Shown here: positions 17,067 to 26,225 of the stretch, piece after piece
How positions within the stretch are numbered: the stretch's first letter is position 1
How the letters are laid out: the number at the start of each line of letters is the position of its first letter
Assembly (NCBI RefSeq): GCF_002001045.1
Contig: NZ_MUNR01000008.1
Span: forward strand, 124,001-188,000
Length of the DNA stretch: 64,000 bases
Source: Rhodanobacter sp. C01
GTDB lineage: Bacteria > Pseudomonadota > Gammaproteobacteria > Xanthomonadales > Rhodanobacteraceae
Direction of reading: 5' to 3'
Program-made: the position numbers and the translations under genes
The notes under the pieces: generated by a model
Told to the model about the DNA's origin: nothing
What the model saw: only the letters and a program-made list of their open reading frames with translations
The model's database searches: none

Positions 17067-18241
17067 GGGTATCGTCAGTGCGGATGAAGTGGATCAGACA
17101 TGCCCTACCCCTGCTCGCCCTGTTGCTGTTGACGGCATGTCAGCGCGGGATGCCGCCGGTGGCCTTCCACGCCGATGGCCGGCCGCCGAAGCTGAGCGAC
17201 TGGCATGTGGTCGAGGTGCGCGACGGCAAGCTTGAGCTCAACAATGGTGTGGTGCCGTACGACCTCAACACGCCGCTGTTCACCGACTACGCGCACAAGC
17301 TGCGCACGATCTGGATGCCGAAGGGCACGTCGGCGAAGTACAACCCCAGCGACACCTTCGACTTCCCGGTCGGCACGGTGATCAGCAAGACGTTCTATTA
17401 CCCGAAAGCCGCCGACGGCAAGTTCACCGATATCGCACGCACCTACGATTACTCGCGCGACTTCGCCGGCCAGGGTCTCGACATGGCGCACGTGCACCTG
17501 GTCGAGACACGCATCCTAGTGCGGCGCAAGGATGGCTGGGCGGCGATGCCCTACGTGTGGAACGAGGCACAGACCGAAGCCACGCTCGCCCGCACCGGTG
17601 CAGTGCTGCCATTGACCCTGGTCGATGCCATGCCCAGCGACGGCACACCTGCGCGCGAAGACTTCAACTACGTGGTGCCGGACGAAAGCCAGTGTGCCAG
17701 CTGCCACGCGCAGGACTGGATCGACCGCAAGATCCATCCGATCGGCCTGAAGGCACGCCATATCAACAAGGACTACCGCTACGCTGACAGTGAGCAGAAC
17801 CAGCTTGAACATCTGATGCAGGTGGGCTACCTCAGCGACGCGCCCGCAGCGGCCGCCGCACCACGCGATGCGGACTGGGCCGATCCGAAAGCGCCGCTGG
17901 ATGCGCGTGCACGCGCCTACCTCGACATCAACTGCGGCCACTGCCACAACCCGCACGGTGCGGCCAACACCACCGGGCTGTCGCTGACCTACGACACGCC
18001 GGAAGACCGCCACCTCGGCATCTGCAAGCCGCCGACCGCCGCTGGGCAGGGCACCGGCGATCATCTGTTCGACATCGTGCCGGGCAAACCGGACGACTCG
18101 ATCATTCCATATCGACTGTCGTCCACCGAACCGGGCACGATGATGCCGGAGATCGGCCGTAGTACGGTGCACCGCGAAGGCGTGGCACTGATCAAGGCGT
18201 GGATCGCCGCGCAGCCGGGGAGCTGCGTGACGTTGCATTGA
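17063..18241 (+). CDS. Diheme c-type cytochrome lipoprotein, SO2930/HNE_0200 family
   Basis: 392-residue exported lipoprotein with two c-type heme sites, CASCH at residues 211-215 and CGHCH at 291-295, plus a later MMPEIGR segment that could give a Met axial ligand. The N-terminus has a hydrophobic signal and lipobox (LLTAC). The family is TIGR03806, always near the beta-helix partner. The GTG at 17063 overlaps the upstream stop (GTGA) and has GGAG 8 nt before it; ATG at 17084 also leaves an intact signal peptide. It probably transfers electrons in the periplasm during oxidation of a substrate bound by the beta-helix partner; this is inference. Confidence 0.88.
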   Translation: MRVSSVRMKWIRHALPLLALLLLTACQRGMPPVAFHADGRPPKLSDWHVVEVRDGKLELNNGVVPYDLNTPLFTDYAHKLRTIWMPKGTSAKYNPSDTFDFPVGTVISKTFYYPKAADGKFTDIARTYDYSRDFAGQGLDMAHVHLVETRILVRRKDGWAAMPYVWNEAQTEATLARTGAVLPLTLVDAMPSDGTPAREDFNYVVPDESQCASCHAQDWIDRKIHPIGLKARHINKDYRYADSEQNQLEHLMQVGYLSDAPAAAAAPRDADWADPKAPLDARARAYLDINCGHCHNPHGAANTTGLSLTYDTPEDRHLGICKPPTAAGQGTGDHLFDIVPGKPDDSIIPYRLSSTEPGTMMPEIGRSTVHREGVALIKAWIAAQPGSCVTLH

Positions 18242-18303
18242 GAGCCAATACCAAGAGTGCCGTGCCCGCGAGGCATGGCCACACCATGCATGGGGAGCAC
18301 GGC

Positions 18304-20817
18304 ATGAGCATGCGTCAACGTCCACTTTCGATCGCCTTGCGCAGGTTGCTGCTGGGCGCCAGTACGCTGCTTCTGTGCGGCCCGTCGCTGGTCATCGCCG
18401 CCGACCCTGCGCCGCAGGACACTGCCACCAGCGGAACGGCCGCCACGCCCGATCAGGCGCCCGACAGCAAGGCCAAGATCGCCGAAGCGAAGCTGCTTGG
18501 CAACGTGACGGTGACGGCGCAGAGCCGCTCGCAGGAGGTGCAGTCGGTACCGATCCCGGTGCAGATCATCACCGCGAAGCAGGTGCAGACGCTGGCCGCC
18601 ACCGACATCAGCAAGATGGACATCTTCGTGCCCGGTCTGGTGGTCAGTGCCGACCAGCCGACCCAGCCCTCGTATGAGCTGCGCGGTATCGGTGGCAGCG
18701 GGTTCGGCGCCGGCACGGAATCCGCGGTCGGTGTCTATGTGGATGGCGTCTACGCCGCACGTACCGGTGGCGCACTGCTGGCATTCAACGACATCGCGCG
18801 AATCGAGGTGCTGAAAGGTCCGCAAGGCACGCTGTTCGGTCGCAATTCCGCTGGCGGCGCGATCTCGATCATTACCAATGAACCCAGTGACAAGTTCGAG
18901 GCCAACGCCACCCTTCGCTACGGCAATTACGGAGAGCGCTACGGCGACGCACTGGTCAACATTCCGCTGAACCAGGACATGGCGCTGCGCGTGAGCGTGC
19001 TGGACAACCAGAGCGACGGCTGGGTCAAGGACGCGGCCACCGGCAAGCACTATGGCGGCAACGACGACTGGGGCACGCGCGCCGTATATCGCTGGAACAT
19101 CACGCCGGACACGCGCGTGTTGCTGTCCTGGGATCATGAGCAACTCAAGCAGGCGCCGCATCCCGCATTCGGGCTGGTTCCGCTGTCGAGCTATACGCAG
19201 CTCCCGGCGCCACTGAACAGCATGACGATACCGCCATATCCCGCCGATCCGGCGACCTATGTCAACCCGCTGCATTCGCCGCTGTACAACGACGCCGTCG
19301 GCGGGGCCGAGACGCGCCGTTTCGACGGCGCCACCCTGACCGTGGACCACACCTTCAGCTGGGGCGGTTTCACGTCCACCACGGCATGGCGCAACTTCGA
19401 CACATTCAACCTGGGCGATTACGACGGCACGAACAACTACAACACCTATCTCGACACAGCCAACATCGAGCACAGCAACAGCTGGTACCAGGAGTTCAAG
19501 CTGTCCGGCAACACCGATCTCATCGACTGGGTCGCCGGCACCAGCTTCTACCTTGAGAAGTCACATCAAATCAGCCAGGTCGGCGTCAACACCAACTCCG
19601 TGACCACGCTGATCCTCAACAATTTCGCCAGCCAGGTGGGATGGCCATTGGTCGACAGTCTCATTCCAACCATGCCGCAGCTGACCTCCCTGCTCGGCGA
19701 CCCGTGGACCGAACAGGTCGACAACGGCCAGACCATCACCTCGTACGCGACCTATGGCGACGTGATCTGGCACCTCACCGACAAGCTCAACCTCACCACC
19801 GGCGTGCGCTTCACTCTCGATCAGAAACAATATAGCTGGCTCATCCCGCCACGCTATGCACCCCAGCTCGATGCCACCCTCGCCGCGCTGCCTCCATCGG
19901 GAAATCCCATTTTTGATGGTCTTGTCCTTCCCGAGTTCGAGCAAAACCTCATATTCACCCCCGATACCGCCGGTCCGATCGGCGTGCTGACACAAAGGCG
20001 CGACAACTGGCGCAACGTCAGCCCGCGCATGGTGCTGGACTACCACTTCACCCCGGACGTGATGGCCTATGGTTCCGTGACGAGGGGCTATCAGGCCGGT
20101 GGTTTCAACTTCCAGCAGGTCGGCGGAACCTACGCACCGGAACACGTGACCAACTACGAAGGCGGCGTCAAGACCGTATTCCCGGATCAGCACCTGTTGT
20201 TCAATGTGACCGGGTACTACTACACCTACGACAACCTTCAGGGGCTGTCGCTCCAGCCGGCACCCGCAGGTACCAATGGCGTTCCGGAATACGTGATCAC
20301 CACCAGCGACCAGCACGCTCATGGACTGGAAGTCGAGCTGCAATGGATACCGTTTGACAAACTGCGGCTGGGCCTCAATGGCGCCTATATCGATTCGACC
20401 TATACGCATTACATCTCTACGGACAGCAAAAACCTGGCCGGCCAACCCACCGGCACTCCCTTTTTCTCCGGTGCCGCCAACCTCAGCTATACCCTGCCCG
20501 ATGTATTCAACGGCAGCCTGGTCTACAACGCCGCCTACGGCTTTCGCGGCAAGACCCGCTGCAACAGCGGTTCCGGGTTTCAGGGCACCTGCCAGGTCAG
20601 CCCCAACTTCCCCGTCGGCACTGCCCAGCAGAGCGTAGACATGCGGCTGGACTGGAATGCACCAGGCGACCAGTGGGGTGTCGGCATCTTTGTCAGCAAC
20701 CTGCTCAACAAGCGCTACGTCACCGGCGTCGACAATACCGCGGCGCCACTGGGCTCGGCTTACGCGAACATCACGCCACCACGCATGTGGGGGGTGGAAC
20801 TGCGTGCGAAGTTCTGA
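18304..20817 (+). CDS. TonB-dependent outer-membrane receptor linked to the beta-helix/cytochrome pair
   Basis: 837-residue outer-membrane receptor. Signal peptide (to about AADPA), a plug domain starting at NVTVTAQSRSQEVQSVPIPVQIIT with DIARIEVLKGPQGTLFGRNSAGGAI, then a 22-strand barrel ending in the typical aromatic C-terminus (ELRAKF). The ATG at 18304 has GGGGAG 6 nt upstream; earlier in-frame starts overlap the cytochrome gene. The plug resembles the wide class of receptors for aromatic or carbon substrates rather than clear siderophore receptors. It lies 62 bp after the cytochrome gene, so uptake of the same substrate is likely. A 7-bp hairpin (20821-20838) follows. Confidence 0.92.
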   Translation: MSMRQRPLSIALRRLLLGASTLLLCGPSLVIAADPAPQDTATSGTAATPDQAPDSKAKIAEAKLLGNVTVTAQSRSQEVQSVPIPVQIITAKQVQTLAATDISKMDIFVPGLVVSADQPTQPSYELRGIGGSGFGAGTESAVGVYVDGVYAARTGGALLAFNDIARIEVLKGPQGTLFGRNSAGGAISIITNEPSDKFEANATLRYGNYGERYGDALVNIPLNQDMALRVSVLDNQSDGWVKDAATGKHYGGNDDWGTRAVYRWNITPDTRVLLSWDHEQLKQAPHPAFGLVPLSSYTQLPAPLNSMTIPPYPADPATYVNPLHSPLYNDAVGGAETRRFDGATLTVDHTFSWGGFTSTTAWRNFDTFNLGDYDGTNNYNTYLDTANIEHSNSWYQEFKLSGNTDLIDWVAGTSFYLEKSHQISQVGVNTNSVTTLILNNFASQVGWPLVDSLIPTMPQLTSLLGDPWTEQVDNGQTITSYATYGDVIWHLTDKLNLTTGVRFTLDQKQYSWLIPPRYAPQLDATLAALPPSGNPIFDGLVLPEFEQNLIFTPDTAGPIGVLTQRRDNWRNVSPRMVLDYHFTPDVMAYGSVTRGYQAGGFNFQQVGGTYAPEHVTNYEGGVKTVFPDQHLLFNVTGYYYTYDNLQGLSLQPAPAGTNGVPEYVITTSDQHAHGLEVELQWIPFDKLRLGLNGAYIDSTYTHYISTDSKNLAGQPTGTPFFSGAANLSYTLPDVFNGSLVYNAAYGFRGKTRCNSGSGFQGTCQVSPNFPVGTAQQSVDMRLDWNAPGDQWGVGIFVSNLLNKRYVTGVDNTAAPLGSAYANITPPRMWGVELRAKF

Positions 20818-20907
20818 CGCCGGCTGCCGATGCAGCCGTACGGCTCGCTCTCACTTACATTTCCGCTGCATGGGCGCATGCTGCATCTCTTCACACAAGT
20901 GACCCCC

Positions 20908-22323
20908 ATGACCGATTCCGCAACCGACCTCAATCAGCGCCTGCAGCTCCTTCGCACCGCCCAGCGCGCCGAGCCGATGCCTGACTGGCACGCGCGCGTC
21001 GCGCGGCTGCGCACGCTCGAGAAGATGCTGCTCGAACGACGAGAAGCTTTCGCGGTGGCGATCAATGCCGACTTCGGCTGCCGCCCGCGCGAGGAGACCG
21101 ATCTGCTGGAACTCTTCCCCAGCCTCTCTGCGGTCCGCCACGCACTCGGCCATGGCCGACGCTGGATGAAACCGCGGCGAAAACTGGCCGGCCTGGCGTT
21201 CCTGCCGGCACGCACCGAGCTTCGCCCGCAACCACTCGGTGTGATCGGCATCATCGTGCCGTGGAATTACCCGCTGTATCTGGCGGTTGGCCCGCTGGTC
21301 GACGCGCTGGTCGCCGGCAATCGCGTGATGTTGAAGATGAGCGAGTTCACGCCGCGCTTCTCGGCGCTTTTCGCCGAACAGGTGGCTCGCTATTTCCAGA
21401 CAGATGAAGTGACGGTAGTGACTGGCGATGCAGCCATGGCGCAGGCCTTTTCCGCGCTACCGTTCGATCACTTGCTGTTCACCGGTTCCACCGCGGTCGG
21501 CCACCATGTGATGCGCGCAGCGTCCGCCAACCTGACTCCGGTGACGCTCGAACTGGGCGGCAAGTCGCCAGCGATCATCGGGCCCGGCGCGCGTTTCGAA
21601 CATGCAGTCGAACGCATCCTGTTCGGCAAGCTGGTCAATGCAGGGCAGACCTGCATCGCGCCCGATTACGTGCTGCTGCCCCGTTCGCAGGTGGCCGATT
21701 TCGTCGCAGCAGCTCGCACTGCCGCTGGCCGGCTGTACCCCAAGCTGGGTGAGAACGAGCAATACACCAGCATCGTCTCCGATCGCCAATATCAGCGCAT
21801 TGCGGCGTTGCGTGACGACGCGGTGGCTGCTGGCGCGTATGCCGAAACACTGGGTGACGAGACCGCAAGAAACACGCAACCGCGTCGGCTGTCGCCGGTG
21901 CTGTTGACCGGTGTCAACGACACCATGAGCGTGATGCAGGAAGAGATCTTCGGCCCATTGCTGCCCCTGGTGCCGTACGACAACCTGGACGAGGCTATCG
22001 CGTACGTCGCCGCGCATCCGCATCCGCTGGCGCTGTATCTGTTCGAGCAGGATCAGGCACTGATCGACCGCGTGCTGGCACGCACCGTGGCCGGCGGCGT
22101 CAGCCTCAACGACACGCTGTTTCATATCGCGCAGCACGGCCTGCCGTTCGGCGGCGTCGGTGCCTCCGGCATGGGCGGCTATCACGGCGAGGCCGGCTTC
22201 CATACGTTCTCGCATCTGAAACCGGTGTTCCGGCAGGCCCGCTTCAATGGTGCCGGCCTGCTCAACCCGCCGTACGGTGCACGCTTCAAGCGCATGCTGG
22301 GCCTGTTGCTGAAACGCGGCTGA
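20908..22323 (+). CDS. Coniferyl aldehyde dehydrogenase-type aldehyde dehydrogenase
   Basis: 471-residue NAD(P)-dependent aldehyde dehydrogenase of the class 3 / CalB group, acting on hydrophobic aromatic or fatty aldehydes. Motifs: PWNYPLYL, FTGSTAVG cofactor loop, general base Glu in LELGGKSP, catalytic Cys249 in NAGQTCIAPDY, EEIFGPLLP. A C-terminal hydrophobic/basic stretch (FKRMLGLLLKRG) could bind the membrane, as in fatty-aldehyde enzymes of this group. ATG 20908 gives the family-normal N-terminus. It follows the TonB receptor by 90 bp, suggesting that an aldehyde is an intermediate of the pathway served by the upstream genes. Coniferyl versus long-chain specificity is undecided. Confidence 0.88.
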   Translation: MTDSATDLNQRLQLLRTAQRAEPMPDWHARVARLRTLEKMLLERREAFAVAINADFGCRPREETDLLELFPSLSAVRHALGHGRRWMKPRRKLAGLAFLPARTELRPQPLGVIGIIVPWNYPLYLAVGPLVDALVAGNRVMLKMSEFTPRFSALFAEQVARYFQTDEVTVVTGDAAMAQAFSALPFDHLLFTGSTAVGHHVMRAASANLTPVTLELGGKSPAIIGPGARFEHAVERILFGKLVNAGQTCIAPDYVLLPRSQVADFVAAARTAAGRLYPKLGENEQYTSIVSDRQYQRIAALRDDAVAAGAYAETLGDETARNTQPRRLSPVLLTGVNDTMSVMQEEIFGPLLPLVPYDNLDEAIAYVAAHPHPLALYLFEQDQALIDRVLARTVAGGVSLNDTLFHIAQHGLPFGGVGASGMGGYHGEAGFHTFSHLKPVFRQARFNGAGLLNPPYGARFKRMLGLLLKRG

Positions 22324-22407
22324 AACGGAGCGGCTGAACCACGCTCCTGTTACCCTCGCGGATGCTTCGGGGCGCTGTCCCGGCCACGCATTCCGACAGG
22401 TATCACC

Positions 22408-22701
22408 ATGCAATGTTTTGTCTACGCCAGCCTGCGCAAGCACGACAGTTACCTGTGGCTGGTGCAGCGCGATGCATTCGATGTACTGCCCGAGTCGCTG
22501 GTGCTTTTGCTGGGCGAGCTGCGCTTCGTGATGGAAGTGCAGCTTGACGAGCAACGCAAGCTGCCGGTCGAGGATGTCACCCAGGTGATCGAGCATCTGC
22601 GCACGCAGGGCTGGCATCTGCAGTTGCCGCCGCAGGAAACGCTGGCCTCGGCCAACCACCCCGCCTACGAGCACTCTCCGCGGAATGATCGGGACGAGTG
22701 A
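22408..22701 (+). CDS. YcgL domain protein
   Basis: 97-residue soluble protein of the YcgL family (PF05166), recognised from the start MQCFVYASLRKHDSYLWL and the later FVMEVQLDEQRKLP segment. Size is typical. Its biological role is unsettled. It starts 84 bp after the aldehyde dehydrogenase and is probably a separate housekeeping gene rather than part of that pathway. A pair with the downstream ankyrin gene recurs, as far as I recall, in xanthomonads. Confidence 0.88.
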   Translation: MQCFVYASLRKHDSYLWLVQRDAFDVLPESLVLLLGELRFVMEVQLDEQRKLPVEDVTQVIEHLRTQGWHLQLPPQETLASANHPAYEHSPRNDRDE

Positions 22702-22760
22702 TCGCGTAATCATGTCGATGGCGTTAACACTTGGTTACCGTCTGCACATCCAACGATTTC

Positions 22761-22766
22761 TATACT
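22761..22766 (+). promoter_or_regulatory. Putative -10 box giving a leaderless ankyrin-gene mRNA
   Basis: TATACT ends 6 bases before the ATG at 22773 and there is no Shine-Dalgarno sequence. A start site at the usual 6-7 bases downstream of the -10 would coincide with the A of the ATG, so the mRNA would be leaderless. A -35 element at normal spacing is not convincing (TTGGTT at 22731 is too far). Confidence 0.35.
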
Positions 22767-22772
22767 GTCGCC

Positions 22773-25700
22773 ATGACCCAGCCCAAATCGCGTCGCCGCC
22801 CACCTCTCTTGCAAGCTCTCGCGTGGTTCATCCCGGGGCTGATCGCCGGAGTCGCAGCGGGATTGACGACCCATCCGCTGACCCTGATTCCTCTGCTGCT
22901 GGCGAACGCACTGACCATGGCCGCGATCTGCCATGCGATCGGCTTCGATCCGGAGCCGCGCTTCGGCCGCACCGTGCTGCGCCGTGGCGCCGCACATTTG
23001 GTGATGTTCACTGCCTACACCGCCCTGGTGTTCGTGCTGGTCGCTTGGCCGATGCTGCAACTCAGCCAGGCACCCAGCCTCGGTGCGGCACTCTTGCTGG
23101 CTGCTGCACTGGTGCTGGCACTGGTGGCGCTGTGGCGCCTGTGGCCTGCGTTCGGGCTGGTGTTCGTGTGGGACGACGCGTACCCGAGCCAGCGTGACGG
23201 CTCGTGGATTTTCACGGCGACCTTGCGCAGCATCGCATTCGGCCGTCATCTGTCGCGTGAGGAAAGGTTTTTCAGCCATTTCCTGCCGGCCGCGCTGGCC
23301 TTGCTGGTGCTGGCCTTCGGCGCGATCGCACTGACCGGCCTGGTAGGCATGCTGCCGGCCGAGTTACGCATCGCTGCATTGGGGGTGTATGCCATCGCGC
23401 TGCTGCCGTTGGGCTGTCTGGTCATTGCCAATCGCACGCTGCGCGCACTGTTGTGCGAACGGCAGCATCCGCGCCGGCACAGCGACCACGCCGCGACGCC
23501 AGCGAGGGGGACCGCGAGTGCTCCGCGACCCGTGTTGAGCGAGGAGGAGCGCACTGCCGGTACGCCCGAACAGGCCGAGGCTCTGCTGGTTGCCACCCGC
23601 GACGGTGACATCGAACGCGCGCTGGCACTCGTCGAGGCTGGTGCCGATCCCGGCACCGCGCCCGCTGCCGGAGATCGCGACCAGCGTCCGGTGTTGATGC
23701 TGGCCGCGTTGTTGCCGGATACACGTCTGCTGCGTGCGCTGATCGCCAAGGGTGCCGACGTGAATCGCGCCAGCGGTGGCCTCACACCGCTGCTGGCCGC
23801 CACCCGCGACAGCTGGCATGGTCGCGCCGAAGCCGTGCTGACCCTGCTCGCCAATGGCGCCAGTCCGCTCGTTACGGATGCCGAAGGCAACACGCCACTG
23901 CATGGGGCCGTTCTGAGTGCCGAGCCGGGCGTCGCAGCGATGCTGCTGGATGCCGCCGCACCGATCAACACGTTGAACCAGGCCGGCATCAGTCCGCTGT
24001 CCACCGCCTGCCGCGCTGCCAACTGGCCGCTGGCGAAATTCCTGCTGGAACACGGTGCCAAACCGGCGCCGGCCGATGGTGAGCCGGCTCTGGTCGCCGC
24101 CGCCGGCATCGCCGACGACGATGTCACCGGCGTCAAGCTGCTGCTCAAGCACCGCGCCGCAGTGAATGCCGTGGACGCGCGTCATCGTCATGCACTGTTG
24201 AGCGCCGCCTCTGAGGGCCACGAGCAGATCGCCCGCGTGCTGTGCACCGCGGGTGCCGACGTCAATCTGACCGACCGGCATGGCAGCACGGCGTTGATGG
24301 AAGCGGCAAGGGCCGGCGCTGGCGGCATCGTGCAACTGCTGGCCGAGGCGCAGCCCGATGCACGCCTGCGCGACCAGCACGGGCGCGACGCACTCACCCT
24401 GGCCTGCCAGTCGCCGCACGCACAGGGCGAAACCGTGCGCGCGCTGCTCGCGCTGGGCGCCGAACCGAAGGCTCCCGGCAGCGATGGCCGCAGTGCGCTC
24501 GACCATGCCGCCGCGGCCGGTCGCTGGGACCTGGTTGCGCTGCTCGATCCGGACACGCCGTTGCCGACCAGCCTCAGCCAGGATCTGCTGGCTGAAGGCG
24601 CGGACACCCCGGCGCACCTGCTCGACGCGCTGCGCTTCGGCCACTGGGCGATCGTGTCGGGTTTCGCCGAACGCGTGCGCGAATGGCCGCAGGCACAGCT
24701 GGCTCAGTTGTATCTGGATCTGGCCACACCGGGTCTCGCGGCCGGCCGCCGCTGGCTGCTCGAACACGGTCTCGATGCCGAAGCACGTCTCGAAGCACCT
24801 CGGCTCGATGATGCCGATACCGCTGAAGCCCCCCCGCTACCGCCCCTGGGCCGGCGCCTGTTCGACGCGTTGCTGCAGCAGCTGCCGAACTCGACCGAAG
24901 CGCTGGATGACCTGTTGCAGAGCGGTGCCACGCCGGCCGGTGCTGGCCTGCTGGCCCAGGCGCTGACGCGCCTTAACGGTGTCGCGCAGGCGGCCGCGCT
25001 GCCACTGAACCTGCTCGAACGCGGCGCCGATCCGTTCGGCCCGGATGCGCGCGAGCGCACGCCGTTGCATCTGGCTGTGGTCAATGCACAGCTCGATCTG
25101 CTGCAGGCATTGCTGGCGCGCGGCTGCGATCCGAACACCCGCGACCGCGACGGCCGCACGCCACTGTTTGCCGCGCTCGAACATGGTGCACAGGCGCTGC
25201 CGCTGGTGCGCACGCTGATCGCCCACGGCGCCAATCCCGAAGCGGCCGACACCAACGGTGAAACGCCACTGGGGCTGGCGCTGGAGCATCCGGCGGTGGA
25301 ACGCTGGCTGGACTGGCGCGACTGGCCGCGACCGAATCGTCCGCTACGCGCCGACGATCTCCCCGTCGCTGCGGCAGCTGGCGCACTGGCCACGGTGCAA
25401 CGGCTGCTGGAGCTGGGTTTCGCCGTGGACACCCGCGACGAACAGGGCGCCTCGGCGTTGCTGCGCGCCTGTGGTGCCGGTCATCGCGAAATCGCCGCCT
25501 GCCTGCTTGCTGCCGGCGCCGATGCAGCACTGGCCGCGAAAAGCGGCGTGACACCGTTGGCTGCGGCAGTCGCCGCGCGGCGCGAGGGACTCGTCGAATT
25601 GCTGCTGGAACAGCATGTCATAGCCGACCAGCGCCTGCCCAACGATGCCACCGCCTTGATGGTGGCCGCGGCGATGGGTTATCCGGAAATCGCCGAGCGG

Positions 25701-26225
25701 CTGCTCGATGCCGGCAGCGACGTCAATGCAGTCGACGCGGCTGGCCGGACGGCATTGCATGCTGCCGCGCAGTTCGGCTTCGAACACAGCGACAGCCTGC
25801 GTGCACGGCGCCTGTTCGACAGCCTGCTGAAGCATGGTGCCGACATCAACCGCGCGGACAGCGAGGGCAAGACCCCCCTGCTGCTGCTGCTCGGTGCGCA
25901 ACTGCGTCCCGGTGTCGAATGCGATGCCACCCACATCGGTGCGCTGGTACCGCTGTTGCTGGAAGCCGGGGCCAAGGTCGAGCACGCCGACCAACGTGGC
26001 GTCACCGCGTTGCACGCCTGCGCCATGCATGCCCTGCTGCCACCGGCACGCGTGCTGCTGTCGCGTGGCGCCGATCGCGCGGCCGCCGATGCCTTCGGTC
26101 GCACGGCCGCCGACGTGGCGCGCCAGCTGGGCTATGTCGACATTGCGCACGAACTGGCGGCGCGCAGCAGCGCGATCCCGAGCGTGCGACAGACCCTGCG
26201 TCAACCCGCGCAACCGGCCGAATAG
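22773..26225 (+). CDS. Large membrane protein with C-terminal ankyrin-repeat array
   Basis: 1150-residue protein. The first 235 or so residues hold about six hydrophobic helices. A polar linker follows, and from about residue 280 to 1130 runs a long ankyrin array with classic turns such as GADVNRASGGLTPLLAA, GNTPLHGAV, GSTALMEAARAG, ERTPLHLAVVNAQLDLLQALLARG and GRTALHAAAQFG. The middle (about 605-720) is more degenerate and may be a non-ankyrin insertion. The array should face the cytoplasm or periplasm as a protein-binding scaffold; partners are unknown. ATG 22773 was chosen from the good hydrophobic N-terminus and the -10 box. Its last 25 bp overlap the opposite-strand glycosyltransferase. 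Confidence 0.88.
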   Translation: MTQPKSRRRPPLLQALAWFIPGLIAGVAAGLTTHPLTLIPLLLANALTMAAICHAIGFDPEPRFGRTVLRRGAAHLVMFTAYTALVFVLVAWPMLQLSQAPSLGAALLLAAALVLALVALWRLWPAFGLVFVWDDAYPSQRDGSWIFTATLRSIAFGRHLSREERFFSHFLPAALALLVLAFGAIALTGLVGMLPAELRIAALGVYAIALLPLGCLVIANRTLRALLCERQHPRRHSDHAATPARGTASAPRPVLSEEERTAGTPEQAEALLVATRDGDIERALALVEAGADPGTAPAAGDRDQRPVLMLAALLPDTRLLRALIAKGADVNRASGGLTPLLAATRDSWHGRAEAVLTLLANGASPLVTDAEGNTPLHGAVLSAEPGVAAMLLDAAAPINTLNQAGISPLSTACRAANWPLAKFLLEHGAKPAPADGEPALVAAAGIADDDVTGVKLLLKHRAAVNAVDARHRHALLSAASEGHEQIARVLCTAGADVNLTDRHGSTALMEAARAGAGGIVQLLAEAQPDARLRDQHGRDALTLACQSPHAQGETVRALLALGAEPKAPGSDGRSALDHAAAAGRWDLVALLDPDTPLPTSLSQDLLAEGADTPAHLLDALRFGHWAIVSGFAERVREWPQAQLAQLYLDLATPGLAAGRRWLLEHGLDAEARLEAPRLDDADTAEAPPLPPLGRRLFDALLQQLPNSTEALDDLLQSGATPAGAGLLAQALTRLNGVAQAAALPLNLLERGADPFGPDARERTPLHLAVVNAQLDLLQALLARGCDPNTRDRDGRTPLFAALEHGAQALPLVRTLIAHGANPEAADTNGETPLGLALEHPAVERWLDWRDWPRPNRPLRADDLPVAAAAGALATVQRLLELGFAVDTRDEQGASALLRACGAGHREIAACLLAAGADAALAAKSGVTPLAAAVAARREGLVELLLEQHVIADQRLPNDATALMVAAAMGYPEIAERLLDAGSDVNAVDAAGRTALHAAAQFGFEHSDSLRARRLFDSLLKHGADINRADSEGKTPLLLLLGAQLRPGVECDATHIGALVPLLLEAGAKVEHADQRGVTALHACAMHALLPPARVLLSRGADRAAADAFGRTAADVARQLGYVDIAHELAARSSAIPSVRQTLRQPAQPAE

